Source of the DNA: Corydoras sp. C115
Lineage: Eukaryota; Chordata; Actinopteri; Siluriformes; Callichthyidae
Length of the DNA stretch: 64,000 nucleotides
Direction: 5' to 3'
Assembly: GCA_019802505.1 (NCBI GenBank)
Contig: JAFMOC010000233.1
Coordinates: forward strand, 496,001 to 560,000
The notes under the pieces are model-generated. The model was not told where the DNA came from. It saw only the letters and a program-made list of their open reading frames with translations, and made no database searches. Made by a program: the position numbers and the translations under genes. Shown one piece after another: positions 23,070 to 35,654 of this stretch. The stretch's first letter is position 1. Each line of letters starts with the position of its first letter.

Positions 23070-23127
<58 letters not shown>
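23070..23127. repeat. (TTA)n microsatellite
   Basis: About 19 trinucleotide units adjoining a SINE remnant. Confidence 0.95.
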
Positions 23128-23128
<1 letters not shown>

Positions 23129-23274
23129 AAGTGTATCGAGCATTTTGAGTATTAGGACACTTACTGCAATGTAATCAAATATTAAAACACCCTTTAAGAT
23201 ATGGCTAAAATTTTAGGGCACCATTATTAGGACATCAACAACCTTTGCGGCCATAGCAGGAACACACTTTAATA

Positions 23275-23303
23275 CAGTTGTGATCAAATTTATTCAACCC
23301 CCA
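23275..23303 (+). repeat. left terminal inverted repeat of Tc1-like element
   Basis: 29 bp, an exact inverted match to 24868-24896, directly following a TA dinucleotide. Confidence 0.95.
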
Positions 23304-23650
23304 ATGCTGCGAAGGGTTTTATGGAATTCAGTGCACATTTGTAATTGTGTTCATAATGAAATCTTACAAGGACTTGTTAAAGAACTAAATGCAACTAAGA
23401 TAGCATCAATTGTTTTTGTCATAAAGTATTAAATGGCCTTTTTGTGATTTCTTCATTGACACAATTATTCAACCCCTTTACAACTACCACTCATAAGAAC
23501 AGAGGTTCATTCCATTGTTTTCAATCAGGTATTGAAAACACCTGTGGATGTCAACGAGCAGCAATCAAGCATGATAAGCACCAATTAGGCAGATTTAAAA
23601 GGACTGTGATACTCAGCTCCTTCTAGACATCTACTGGTGTGTTTACAAGC

Positions 23651-24677
23651 ATGGTGAAGGCAAGAGAATGGTCCCAGAAGACAAGAGAAGAGGTTATTGC
23701 TCTTCACAAGAATGGCAATGGATATAAAAAGATTGCGAAGTTGTTAAATATTCCAAGAGACACTATCGGAAGTATCATTCGCAAGTTCAAGTTAAAGGGC
23801 ACAGTGGAAACGTTACCTGGTCGTGGCAGAAAGAAGATCCTGACCGCGACTGCTGTGCGCTACCTGAAGCGTAATGTGGAGAAAAATCCCCGCGTGACTG
23901 CTAAGGAACTGAAAAAAGACCTGTCAGATGTGGGCACTGAAGTTTCAGCTCAGACAATAAGGCGCGCACTGCATAACGAAGACCTCCATGCCAGAACTCC
24001 CAGGCGCACCCCCTTGCTGACTCCAAAGAACAAGAAAAGTCGACTGCAGTATGCCAAAAGTCATGTGGACAAGCCACAAAGGTTTTGGGACAGTGTACTG
24101 TGGTCAGATGAAACTAAATTAGAACTGTTTGGGACAATAGCCAAGCGCTATGTTTGGAGGAGGAAGAACCAGGCTTATGAACAAAAGAACACCTTGCCTA
24201 CTGTGAAGCATGGCGGGGGGTCAATTATGCTTTGGGGCTGTTTTGCTTCTAATGGTACAGGAAAGCTTCAACGTGTGCAGGGTACCATGAATTCCCTTCA
24301 GTACCAGGAGATCTTGGAGGAAAATGTGATGGAGTCAGTCACAAACCTGCGGCTTGGGAGACGTTGGACCTTCCAACAGGACAATGATCCGAAGCACACA
24401 TCCATCCAAGTCCACTAGAGCATGGTTGAACATGAAAGGCTGGAACATTCTAGAGTGGCCATCGCAATCACCAGACTTAAATCCAATTGAGAACCTCTGG
24501 TGGGACCTAAAGAAGGCAGTTGCAGTGCGCAAGCCTAAGAATGTGACTGAACTGGAGGCTTTTGCCCATGAAGAATGGGCTAAGATACCCATAGGTCGCT
24601 GCAAGACACTTGTGTCAAGCTATGCTTCACGCTTGAAAGCTGTCATAACTGGAAAAGGATGTTGTACTAAGTACTAA
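23651..24677 (+). pseudogene. Tc1-like transposase, frameshifted
   Basis: The frame from ATG 23651 (MVKAREWSQK) encodes an N-terminal paired-like helix-turn-helix DNA-binding region (about residues 1-50), a basic GRGRKK patch near residues 58-62, a second helical DNA-binding region, then the DDE catalytic domain. Asp153 (in WSDETK) and Asp244 (in FQQDNDPKHT) are present. The frame stops at 24416-24418 because the tetranucleotide TCCA is duplicated at 24401-24408. The third catalytic residue, Glu of NPIENLW (codon 24489-24491), and the C-terminus continue to a TAA at 24675-24677 in another frame. Without the four extra bases the length would be 340 codons, the usual length for this family. The upstream ATG at 23639 is in frame, but 23651 fits the family start. 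Confidence 0.94.
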
Positions 24678-24867
24678 AAAATAATGTCACTAGGGGGTTG
24701 AATAAAACTGATAATGATGTGAGCACAGTAAAGACATTTGTGGTTATTCCATCATAAATATTATGTTATATTTGTCTAATTTATAAGTGCCTCTTTGATA
24801 TAATTGTAAATAAGATGACTGAAATGATCCAAATCAATGTCAAACTGGCCAAAACACTTTATTTCAG

Positions 24868-24896
24868 TGGGGGTTGAATAAATTTGATCACAACTG
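24868..24896 (-). repeat. right terminal inverted repeat of Tc1-like element
   Basis: 29 bp, an exact inverted match to 23275-23303, followed by the TA target duplication. Confidence 0.95.
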
Positions 24897-24898
24897 TA

Positions 24899-25997
24899 AT
24901 TACACTCATAGTACACATTTTTGCAGTAACTGATAATGAGGTAAAGACATGAAAGGGACAATAAACGACCAATTAAAACAATTTAATTATAATAATTAAA
25001 ACAAAGCATGTTTTAGAATTGTCTTTAATAACTATGATTATATTTAAACACCAGAATAAAGTCAGGCTATTGGAAATGGCATTGCAGTCATGTAAATGTA
25101 ATGTAAATAAGTTACTTCATTAGAATCTTTACTGGCAGTAATGCTGAACCCCAGTACACTCTGAATTATATAACTGTTCCTGTTTCATTTATTAATTCCT
25201 ACACCCTCGTCTCTCAGTATCTTTGTAAAGCAGGTAAAACTCTCCGTATAATCTGCTTAACAAAAGCCCATTATGCATCCTTTACACACACACAATGCGA
25301 GCGAGATCTCGCTTGATTCAGGTGAGTCAGATTAACTTGAATGCCTGTCAAAACCATCTGAAACCACCAACCCCACGAGGAACGCAGCCAGCACCCTGAG
25401 GCCTCGGCCCGCCCCGGGCCTTGTGTTGCTGCTGGTTGCTATAAACATTCGGGTAATTTACACTCAGTATGCAATACTGTAATATTTTCTTCAAGATGTT
25501 ATCAGTCATTTATTTGGCATCGTGCCATGCATTCACAGATCTCATGTGGCCATGTCCTTGAAAAGGTGAGTGCTTTAAGCCGCAGGCAGGAGAACAGGCT
25601 TCCAGCCAACCAGCAACGAGCATGATTTTATGAGCACTTAACTATGATGAAACCTAATGAAACCAGAGATACGTGAAGGCGTGTTCTTAAATGTGTTTTC
25701 TCAGTTGGTAATGTAAGTGTGGAGCAGCATTGTTGTTTTATGAATTGCTGTTTTCTTTTCCTCAAGTGATGGGTATAAAGGAGCTTTATGATTAAGGCTG
25801 AAAGGGCAGAGAGCTGTCTGATGGGTGCATGTGTGTGACACGGGACGAGTGGTCCAGCATGAGGAGGCTCTATCACACAGAAAGAACACAATTAGAAAGT
25901 AATTTATACTTTCATAACAATATAATCAAAATAATACAAACTACATTTACCAAAGGAGCTGAATCGTGGTTCATTTTATGATTTAAAAACACAAAAA
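24899..25997. other. intergenic, no gene recognised
   Basis: AT-rich, with a more GC-rich patch at 25290-25450. No exon or known repeat can be supported. Confidence 0.5.
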
Positions 25998-26343
25998 GGG
26001 ACGGCACGGTGGCTTAGTGGTTTAGCACGTTCGCCTCTCAGCGCTAGGGATTCCCGGTTCGAATCCCCATCTGGGTGGAGGTTCCATGTTCTCCCCGTGT
26101 CTGCGTGGGTTTCTTCCGGGTTCTCCGGTTTCTTCCCACAGTCCAAAAACATGGATCAAGTCAATTGAATTCTCAAAATTGCCCCATATAGAGTGTGTCT
26201 GTGTGAGTGAGTGTGTGTCCAGCGATGGATTGGCACCCTGTCCTGGGTCTATCTGCCCAGCGCCCGAAACGTTCTCCCCTGGATGGACATGGGGACCCCC
26301 CCGCGACCCTAGTCGAGGATAAAGCAGAAGATAATGGATGGAT
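25998..26343 (+). mobile_element. SINE family A, full-length copy
   Basis: The intact A box (TGGCTTAGTGG), B box (GGTTCGAATCC), body and GATAATGGATGGAT tail are present. Confidence 0.87.
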
Positions 26344-26693
26344 ACATGTTAAAATGATCTTTCATTACAGATCTGAGAGCAAAGTCATGAAACTCTCTTG
26401 GATCAGCAGATAATTTGAGGGTGAAATTAGAATCAGGTGCTTGGTGATTAGATTCAGTCGGATCAGGTGAGTACGAGCCCTGTTTGGTTTAAAGAGCAAG
26501 AGAAGAGATCGGAGTCTAATCTTCACTCTTCGTTTGTGGAAGTCTATCAGATCTGAGGACATCAGAGAGTGCTGCTGATGCTTATCATGCTGGAAAAATG
26601 CACAACTTAATAATTAAGTATGGGGGTGTATACGTGCTGAATGTTATCTATGTTTTATCTGTGTATCTATTTTTTTTAATTGTGCTGAGTTTT

Positions 26694-27015
26694 GGGGCGG
26701 CACGGTGGCTTAGTGGTTTTGCATGTTCTCCTCTCAGCGCTAGGGATTTCCGGTTCGAATCCCAATCTGGGTGGAGTTTCCATGTTCTCCCCGTGTCCGC
26801 GTGGGTTTCCTCCGGGTTCTCCGGTTTCCTCCCACAGTCCAAAAACATGGATCAAGTCAATTGAATTCTCCAAATTGCCCCATATAGAGTGTGTCTGTGT
26901 GAGTGAGTGTGTGCCCAGTGATAGATTGGCGTCCTGTCCTGGGTGTATCTGCCCAGCGCCCGAGACGTTCTCCCCTGGATGGGCATGTGGAACCCCAGCA
27001 CTCAGCGCTGAATGA
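26694..27015 (+). mobile_element. SINE family A copy, altered 3' end
   Basis: Intact head and body. The usual CGACCCTAATAGAGGATAAAG segment is missing, replaced by CAGCACTCAGCGCTGAATGAATG. Similar flanks (TGCTGAGTTTTG before, TGCTCAGTTTGTG after) suggest an imperfect target-site duplication. Confidence 0.82.
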
Positions 27016-28211
27016 ATGCTCAGTTTGTGGATTCGACGCTCCTCAACACTCACTTTTTTTAAAGTGAATTTTCCTAGCTGCTGCAAAATCATTTGATCTT
27101 TACTGGATGGAAAAAGCTAATTGTATAGTACAATTAAATATCCCTTCTGGTTATAAATTATATTTGTTACATGTTGGGTTTCCCCCTTTTTAAATGTATT
27201 ATTGGATTAATTTCTCTGATGTTTAGATGTTGGATTAATTTCTCAGATGTTTCTCTTTTCACTAAAAACTGGTTTTAAGTTGATGGATGATCTGAAAGCA
27301 GCACTTCATCAGGTCGGAGATTCCCGGCGGAGCTGTGATGCATTCGTGGGATTGGATTAGCAGCGCTCCAGCCTCCATGGACCGATGCTGTTAATGCATG
27401 GCTGTGTTTGTTTTTCCTGTGGTGTGGGTGGTACTGATTCGATTTTCCTTAACGTACTCTGACAAGAAGCTTCCTGATGAAGTCGAGATGAAACGAGAGG
27501 CCATGACACTGCATCATAACCAAGACTGCATGCATGGACGTTAACATTCAGCATGGCGAGCACAGAACGCTATAAATTAGTCTTAACAAGACTGACATTT
27601 GCATGAGAGCGATGCTGAACGTGGGAAACGGAGAGGTTTTTGGTACGACTGATATTCACCAGCAACAGTGTGACATTTAATCACATGTCTGACTGAAAGG
27701 AAACAAACCTGCTGATATATTTCATATATGTGGACTATGTATATATAATATATATGATTTTGTAATTGTATCACTTTATTTAGTGACCAGTACCATGTCA
27801 CATTCCCGTGGTCCCTTTGGGGTCTGTTACCCCTGATGCCCCTGGATTATGAGATTTCATGGCGGGTTGTGGAGGTGGGAGAGGAGAAGGCGAGGTGAGA
27901 CTGGCTGTATTTACCTAGTTATTTTAGTCGCTTTGCTGTTCCAGCTGTTGCTGGATTAACCCTTAACATGATGCCCCTTGACCTTCTATAATCACCTCTG
28001 TGTTCAGCTCCCTGCATTTCAGTCGAAGGGAAAGTGAAGGATTCAAACTCCAACCTGATGCTGACTTTGGATTTAATGAGGTGCTTTAATGATAATTAAT
28101 TAATTAATGAAATTCATTGTACGAATACGTTCACACTCCTTTAAATTCATCACTTTTATTCTAACAGCTTTAAATCACAATGTATTCAAATATCTCTTTT
28201 CAGGTGGCTTA

Positions 28212-28233
28212 TTTTAAATTTTAAAATTTAAAA
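28212..28233. repeat. 22-bp perfect AT palindrome
   Basis: An exact self-complementary sequence made only of A and T (arm TTTTAAATTTT). It may be chance in AT-rich DNA or able to extrude a cruciform. Confidence 0.9.
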
Positions 28234-30021
28234 ACTTATTTTGCCTTTGGCCAAAAAGAAAATGACAAATTATTAATTACATTATGTCTGTCTGATTGGT
28301 CTATCATGTTTGTGCACACTGATCATAAGATATATTTACTTTGAGTTCATACATATGAAGCAGCACATCTTTAAATCAGCTTAAACATTAAATTTCAGTT
28401 TTATTTTGTTCCGCTGCCACAGATTTATAAACTCAATCATGTGTTTTAAACAATTGCATGCTTTCAGATTTGTGAGAAGAGTTTGGGGAAGGGCATTTTT
28501 TTGTTTCAGGATAACTGTGCCTGGTTCATAATGGAACGGTTGGTGTAAAGAAGAAGAAGACAGGACATCCAGCTACAGTTTCTAACCTCAAAATTCTTTA
28601 TTTCTGGATTTGCAGGCGATAATTCCCACAGACACACTCTGTTGCAAAAGGAGATCCAGTTTAGAAGATAATATGATGAAAGCTCCTGCAGGTGTAATGT
28701 GTAAGTGTCCCAATACTTATCACATTTCTATATAATGTGTACATATACAATTGTGTAATTACCGCCCCAAAGTAGGAAATATATATATATATATTGTGTG
28801 TGTGTGTGTGTGTATGAGAGAAAGAGATGTCTGTTTAGAGTCACACAGGACACTTTGTTAAATTTAAATGGAACTAAGACCACACAGAGCTGCCTGTGTT
28901 ATCAATCACTGTCAAAGTCCGAAAGAATAACAAATGATTTAATTATGTTGTTAGTACGGCCAACTTGTTAAGGGTGTAGGAACCAGTAAGGGAATTTTAA
29001 TTTGTGTGCATTCCTTTAGTTCCAAACATTACACAATGTTGCTGGTCATGAGTTTCAGGGGTTGGGCTTTTCATGGTTAGGTGTCTCCAGCTATTAAGTG
29101 TTATAAAATCCAGCATGATGCAAATTTATTATCTTCATTCTTCAGCCCTTGTTTATTCTGGGGAGGAGGTTTTGTAGGCTTGTTAAATGTGTAATTGTTT
29201 GACGGTACTTTTAAGTGTTGGAAACTGGAATTCTGGGTACTTTGGGCTGTAAACCTGGTAAGATATCATTATCAGTGCTGGTTTGTTCAGGTTCGAATGA
29301 ACAGAGTGCAACAGGAGCAGGTCAAATTTATAGGACGTCTTTCTTTGAACTGTTCAGACATTTGGGTCAAAGTATAGAATATTGAATTCCTTTTGGCTGA
29401 AAGGAGTCACCTTTTTATAAAAGGGTGTCATCTGAGCAAAATAAAAAAAAAAAAAAAAAAACACTGAAGGAATCTCAGGTTAATTTATGCAGGTTGCTGA
29501 TTTACTGATGGATAATGATCAATGACCCAAAAGTGACACGCTGTGTAATTAATCTGAAATAAACATCTGAAAAGTGAGATTAACCTGAAAACTCAAAAAA
29601 AAGAATGATACAGAGCTGAATTAGATTTCATTTCATTTACACTAATTATAATAATGTTGTAAAAGAGGAATCCTGTAGATCAGAACTGTTAGAAGCTCTT
29701 AATTTCCTGCGAAGTCTAACGTTAGTCACGAAGCTTTATTATAGTTACAATCGCACAGAAAACAAAGACAGGTATGCACCCAAAAAAGAAAAAGGTTTTG
29801 TTTATTGGAGTTTATTTTGTTCTGTCTTACAAATGTTCGGTTTATAAAGGTAATAAATCTCTCCACATAAAAGTGATGTCATCTCTCACTTTGGCACCAA
29901 GACGTGTAAATAAATGAGTTTAGTTGTTTTCTCATGATTCATAATGACTTCTCTCTGCTGTGTCTCTGTATATTACCAGCTATTAACGGTTACTCAGGAT
30001 ATGTGCAATCTTATTTTAGGT

Positions 30022-30024
<3 letters not shown>

Positions 30025-30060
<36 letters not shown>

Positions 30061-30131
30061 GAAATGAGTAAATATGAGTGTTGCCAAAACCTTTGTGACA
30101 TTGTATTGCTTCACTAAAACACTCACCCACA

Positions 30132-30188
<57 letters not shown>
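30025..30188. repeat. (GT)n and (TA)n microsatellites
   Basis: A (GT)n tract at 30025-30053 and a (TA)n tract of about 26 units at 30137-30188, with unique sequence between. Confidence 0.93.
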
Positions 30189-30191
<3 letters not shown>

Positions 30192-30377
30192 TTGCATGTT
30201 CTTCATGTGTCTGTATGCGTTTCTTCCAAGAACTTTAATTTTCTTTCAAAAACATGATAGAAAGTGAAATGAGAATATAAAATTGAGAGTGAATTTATAC
30301 ATGAATGGCTTCAAATCCACCTCCACATTATTTCTAATTAATGTATTTTAAAAACAAATTAATGAGTAAATCAATAT

Positions 30378-30410
<33 letters not shown>

Positions 30411-32126
30411 TAAAGAGACAGCAAGAAAGAAATAATGTCTTTCTTTGTGTCTGTCCTTTGATGAGTTAATATTCTTTCCACGCCTTTTGCCCTGCAGATG
30501 ATGGGACAGGCTCCAGCACACTCTGACCCTAATTAAGCAAAGAATTAGAGTGGTAAATACAATTTTACTCACTTCTAATGGAATTGTAATTCATTATTAA
30601 TGGTTTATTGAATCTATAGTTTGTATTATTGTTGTTTTGTGTAACTAAAATGATTTATATAATTAATAAACCTTCTAATGAGGTAAACTTTTAGATTTGT
30701 CCCACTCTGCTTCATTGTTCCACCTGCATATTGAACTCTGACCACGACTACAATTACTCCTAATAAACGTTTGTTGAGAAGAACCATATGTTGAGTCTAC
30801 AGCACCTGACAAGATTTATGGATTTACACGTCACGGTTACATTCTCAGAGTTTGTTATGGCTTTAAAATCGAAAACTGAAAAAGATTCCAAATGTTTCTT
30901 ATAACAAAGTTGTAGCTTTGACTCTTTTATTTTTTTTATATATCACTTTATATCTATATAAAACTGTCACAAAGCAGCTTTACTGTGGTTCAGAGCATCG
31001 ACAACCAGGGACCCCAAAACCAACCAGTTATTCTCCAGAAAGAACGAAAACAGAAAGAGTTTAAGGATTTTAAAAGATCAAACAGAGTTTATAAGTTATC
31101 AAGTGTGTGATGTGGGGTGGGTGCAGGTGTGTGTTTGTGTGTTATATAAGTGTTATGCTTATGTTACCTTTACATTGTTGTGAAATGTCTGCATCCTGTG
31201 GGTTTTCACCTTCTTTTCCTAATTATAAGGCTTCTTTTAAAATCTCTTTTCTCAAATCTCATATTCGTACTTCATAATTCAAAGGATCCAGCGATGTACA
31301 GGAGATAAAACTAAACATATTTACAATATCTCCCACTAAATGTGACAGAGATCACTTTTTGAAAACCATATTTATTTTTTGTCACCCGAAGTGCCAACTA
31401 CAGACATAACGACATGACGCCAACTATACGAAGACGCCATGACTTCAGTGAGCCATATACAGTCTTCACTTTGAAGCCTTTCTGTTAAAATGAGTCGTTA
31501 CCCAATACTGATCAATTAGCTAAAAGTTCAAGGAATCCCGCTGTTTGTTGTTCTGGGTCACAAAGACACATCACATCATGTCTTTCTGTTCCTCTCAGAG
31601 CTCATCAGGATACCAGAGAGGAGGACGAAATGAAATCTGTGTGTTTCAAGTGTGGCCAGATTTTTCCTGTTAACTCCCACACAGGCATGGAGGTTTCCAC
31701 TAGCTCATCTGAAGAACTCAATCCTCCTGAATTACAGGGAGATTTAATGAGATTACACACAGGACCCATGGCCGCTGAGAACCCAGGGCCCGACGCAGCG
31801 ACGCTGGGGCTGCACCTGTTTCTTCACAGCTGCGAGAGAAAGAGAGCGAGAGAGAAAAAGACTCTCCTGGGATGGGGCAACATGTAGAGAGCCACACTAA
31901 GCAATTTATACCACGTTCTATTTTTCATCGGCAGAGTCATTTATAAAACAAATATTTATCTTTACGTCGTAATTACTGCAATTAAAATCATTAAAGTTGT
32001 TCTTTTGGTGAAGTTGTACAGTGAGATATAAGTCACTGACTGTAAGCAATGAAACAGATATAGCTGCAATAGAAATTTAATAATAGAAAACTATAATTAA
32101 AGAAATTAGATGCTAAACAGCACTAC

Positions 32127-32395
32127 ACTATATGAAGAGAAGTATTTGGACACTCACAAAGGTGTTTATTAGGGTTGAAGTCTCTATAACATTCTCGTTT
32201 TGCATTGGAGCATTTAATCTGGAACGAAAAGGGCCTTCCCCAAAGTGTTTACAAATAGCTGAAAGCATATTATTTATTATATATTATGATATTTTTTTTA
32301 TTTTACAGAAATAAATGCTTGATGTTGTACATCAGTGGCAATGAGACTAAATATAAGGGTCAACAATTTAGAGGCGTGTCCGGGTGCTTTAGTTA
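32127..32395 (-). mobile_element. degraded non-autonomous Tc1-like remnant
   Basis: The left end reads CACTATATGAAGAGAAGTAT then TTGGACAC. The middle includes GGAACGAAAAGGGCCTTCCCC, then a near-terminal GGCGTGTCCGGGTGCTTT. These phrases match a Tc1-like family common in teleosts, with most of the transposase region deleted. Orientation and family are assigned from memory of that repeat. Confidence 0.5.
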
Positions 32396-34708
32396 TTAAA
32401 GAGCCTTTGTGGTTTTATAAATAAACATGACCACTTTCTATGCTGTCAGATCAAATTAAAATGTTTAAAACATAAGGTTGGAAATATTATGGGATCATTG
32501 ATTTTCTTAATATCAGTCTGTTAACCAGTTCTTAATATTATAATAATCAAATCAAATCAGGGTTATTTGTCACATGCATAGATATACATGGTACAGCCAG
32601 CATGGTACAGATATACATGGTACTCATTATAAACTTCTATTTTTGCTGATGTTACAGAAAAAAATAGATATAAAACTGTAAAATTGGCACTTGGAGATTT
32701 CTCTTAAATGTAAAGTGCGTTATAAATGAAATGTATTAGGATTATGATTACTGTTGTTTATATTTAAATCATGATTCAATCTTTTCCAAATGTTAAACTC
32801 ACTATCCGAACATGTGGAACTTTAGGACACGCCCCCCAATGATTGACTTCAGGTGTGTATGTTGATTCCATCGCTGCAGGTGAGTGATCACCTTAGTAAC
32901 CGAGCTCTCAGACCCGAACCTTAAGAACCTGAACCCATCTCACAGTTTAATGTGGAACCGAAATGGAGCTTAAAAAGCAGAATCTGTCTTTCATCAGACT
33001 GAACTTCATCACTGTGGATCAGATTCCACAGATCTGCTCACAATGAAATCTCACACGAGCTTCTGTAAGTGAAATGGGAGTTCCAATTCTGTCCTTTATC
33101 TAGTGTGTTTGTCCGTAATAATTATATACAATTCATTAATGTTGCGTTAGTTCTGCTCGAGCTGCATTTATTCATACTGTAAATCTAAACGTTATAAATA
33201 AAAATAAAGAGAGGGGGGGGGGATTAAGTGGAACTCTGTGATGCTCATAACTGAAAGTCGTGACACAATCACATATGTATTTTCTTTTATTTCCTTTCCC
33301 CAAAATGAAAGCTTGATTAAATGTGTAATAAGTGAAACAGAGCAGGTTTTTTTGTTGGCACTGCACATGTTAATGACGTTAATTAGTTTTATTTGGAATC
33401 AGTGAACCAGTAGACGAACGTTTTAAGTGTCATTAAACAATACAGCAGCAGAGATGAATGATTTTTCTGAAGTTTCCATTCCATTTAATCATCTCCGTGA
33501 TACAAACTGAGAACCACACACCTACATCTGCACACACACACACACACCTGAATGCAGTGGTAATAGTATTAATATACTGGATGCAAACAAATATATGAGT
33601 AATGTGAATTTTCTTCTGTGTTGGTTGGATGAATGTGGCTGCTGCAACAGTGACCCCTATAGACATTTTAAAGAAGTTGGGTTGAAGAAAGGGAATGGGT
33701 GCAAAAGTGGAATTTGAGTCTTTGCTGTGCCTTCATCACTTCTTTATATCTAAGTTGCTCAGAAATGAAGCAGTGGGTGTCGCCACGTAGCAGCTGCAGC
33801 ACTCATTGGATGACCACAGGAGGTACAAACGGTGAAACTGGACATGACTAAAGTGAAAGGAAAATAGGGATGAAAGAGAACCCAACGTTCTAAGTGACAC
33901 AACCATGTGCCCCAGCCTCGAGGCCAGGGTTAACCACCCTAATGCCATTTATATCCAGCCGTGACTTTAGCATGACTGTGTGAGGGATTACGCTTCACCT
34001 GCGATGAAGATCAGATAATCCTCTGTGGAATCATGCTGAATATCAGCTACACACCTATTGTGTACAATGCATCGTGTCAGTGACCACACCTACAACGATG
34101 CAGGCCAGTGACTCGGTGTACACTTTTGGTTTTCTGTCTGTACGCAGCCGCCACAGGTGCGACGAAAACGCCATCGGATTCCGATGCTCTCCCGGCTGGC
34201 GTGCGCTGCCTCGTGACCTGCCCTCCGCAGAACGTGCTATTGGCAGCACTGTCTTTATTAGACTGTTGATGTTAGGTCTATCCATAAAGCGCTCCAAGCT
34301 GCCAATTACTAGGCGTTTCTGTCCTTGTCATGTTGGGACAAAAACAAAAGCCATAAGCCATGACCTCAGCCCTACAGATGTAATGTCTGGCTGCGCTAAT
34401 CTTCTGCTCCACACGCTGTAAATAATGAAAAATAACAGCCATATTTCTAGCACTTGTCAGATTTTCGAACGGTGCAGGTAATAAGGGAGAAGGAAGCAAA
34501 AATGTACGTGAACAGGAAAACAAGCCGCAGTTGCTAGGAGAGCTAGAAACAAACAGTGTGGCGGACAGAGAGGACTGTGTGAATGAGCCTGCGGGGACAG
34601 GTGACTCGTCCACGGGGCCTAGAGAGCCAGTTTTGCAGGAAACGGAGCCAAGTATCATCCAAAGTGCTAATTGTTTTTACTTTTCACCTTCTTCTCGTAA
34701 CCTCACAG

Positions 34709-35654
34709 GTTACGATGGGGCAGTGATGAGGTCGTTCCACGAGGTCGCTTGGAACCTTCACATCACGGACGTGCGATGCAGCATCAAGCAGGTGGACCAC
34801 CGCGTAGAGGTGCGGCCTGTTGCTTTTTGTGGATTTATAAGATATCTGGCATTGTGCATGCCCTGTTTTAATGCTGAAGGCTGATTAGGCCTCAGCATTC
34901 AGTCATTCAGCATTTTGTTGTGCAATGCATGAGGGGACTGTTTCTCTTCAGTAGGTCAGAATTCAAACGGGACTTTTTTTGTGTGTGTGTGTGTGTGTGT
35001 TTGCATTCTGTGCATTCGAACTCTAATCTCGTATTCAACCTCCCTTTTCTTTCATTTCCAGGCGAAAACGGCTACCTTGACCTGCTTCGTGCACGTTCCA
35101 GGTAAGCAGCCGATACTCGCAGACTGGTTTCGAACCCGCTCCAAACATTCCTAACGTGTATTGCAAAGCACACATTCACACACACACACACAACTCTCGA
35201 GCAGATGACAAATGCAGGCACACGCACAAACGCCATGCATGCAGGGCATCCTGCTTCAGTGACACCGAACGCCAAGTCCTGTTCAAAAAGCATCACTGAA
35301 AGGACGGCTGGACGTGCATGTGTTCATCTCTGTCAGTGAACGTGTAGCGATGCACTGAATTCATAGGAGACAAACGAAAATGCGTGTCGGCAACAAAGAC
35401 ATCCGAAGCAGAATCGGGGGCGAAACCCAATGCCCTTGTTTTTCAGCAGACCATTCGTTCACACCATTTGGAAAGATCAAGGTTCGGAAGGGTTTCAATA
35501 AGAGTGGCGCTCAGGGAAATATGACAGGTAGAGTTACATGCAGCAAGGCTCTGAGATCTCATTCCTCTGATGCATGTTGGTACAACGTGGGCTTTTTTTG
35601 TTGTCTTTAGCAGATCCATGCGTGCTGCGGCTTAACGCGTTATTACACATTTAA
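34709..35654 (+). other. candidate three-exon coding chain, unknown product
   Basis: The segment 34709-34809 follows a pyrimidine-rich acceptor ending CTCACAG and ends at GAG|GTGCGG. Its frame reads YDGAVMRSFHEVAWNLHITD and continues open, with nearly all third positions G or C. After 252 bp, a strong acceptor (TTTCATTTCCAG) and donor (GTAAGC) frame 35062-35101, reading AKTATLTCFVHVP in phase. A third acceptor (TTGTCTTTAG) at 35610 leads in phase to a stop at 35652-35654. I recognise no family. The chain could be a real terminal part of a gene or a coincidence within a conserved non-coding element. Confidence 0.22.

Larger units (their letters stand above)
23275..24896 (+). mobile_element. 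complete Tc1/mariner-type DNA transposon
   Basis: A 1,622-bp element bounded by 29-bp perfectly matching terminal inverted repeats beginning CAGTTGTGATCAAATTTATT, with a TA target duplication at 23273-23274 and 24897-24898. A second related motif with the core ATTCAACCCC occurs inside each end (23456-23476, and inverted at 24693-24716). Each end is therefore about 200 bp with two transposase-binding-type repeats, the IR/DR layout seen in Sleeping Beauty-like fish elements. It encodes a Tc1-type transposase broken by one small duplication. Matching ends suggest a fairly young insertion. Confidence 0.95.
27016..32126. other. intergenic AT-rich segment
   Basis: No gene recognised. It contains an AT-only perfect palindrome at 28212-28233, several (GT)n and (TA)n tracts, a SINE-like fragment near 30190-30250 (GCATGTTCTTCATGTGTCTG) and a repeat-like fragment near 30945-31040. 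A Cys-X2-Cys-containing open frame at 31630-31887 is too weak to call. Confidence 0.5.

Noticed and set aside
31630..31887. Open frame with a CFKCGQIF segment, zinc-finger-like
   Set aside because: Only one Cys pair is present and the spaced histidines of a C2H2 finger are missing; probably chance.
34120..34300. EGF-like reading RHRCDENAIGFRCSPGW
   Set aside because: An EGF domain needs six ordered cysteines; only two are here and no consistent exon borders were found.
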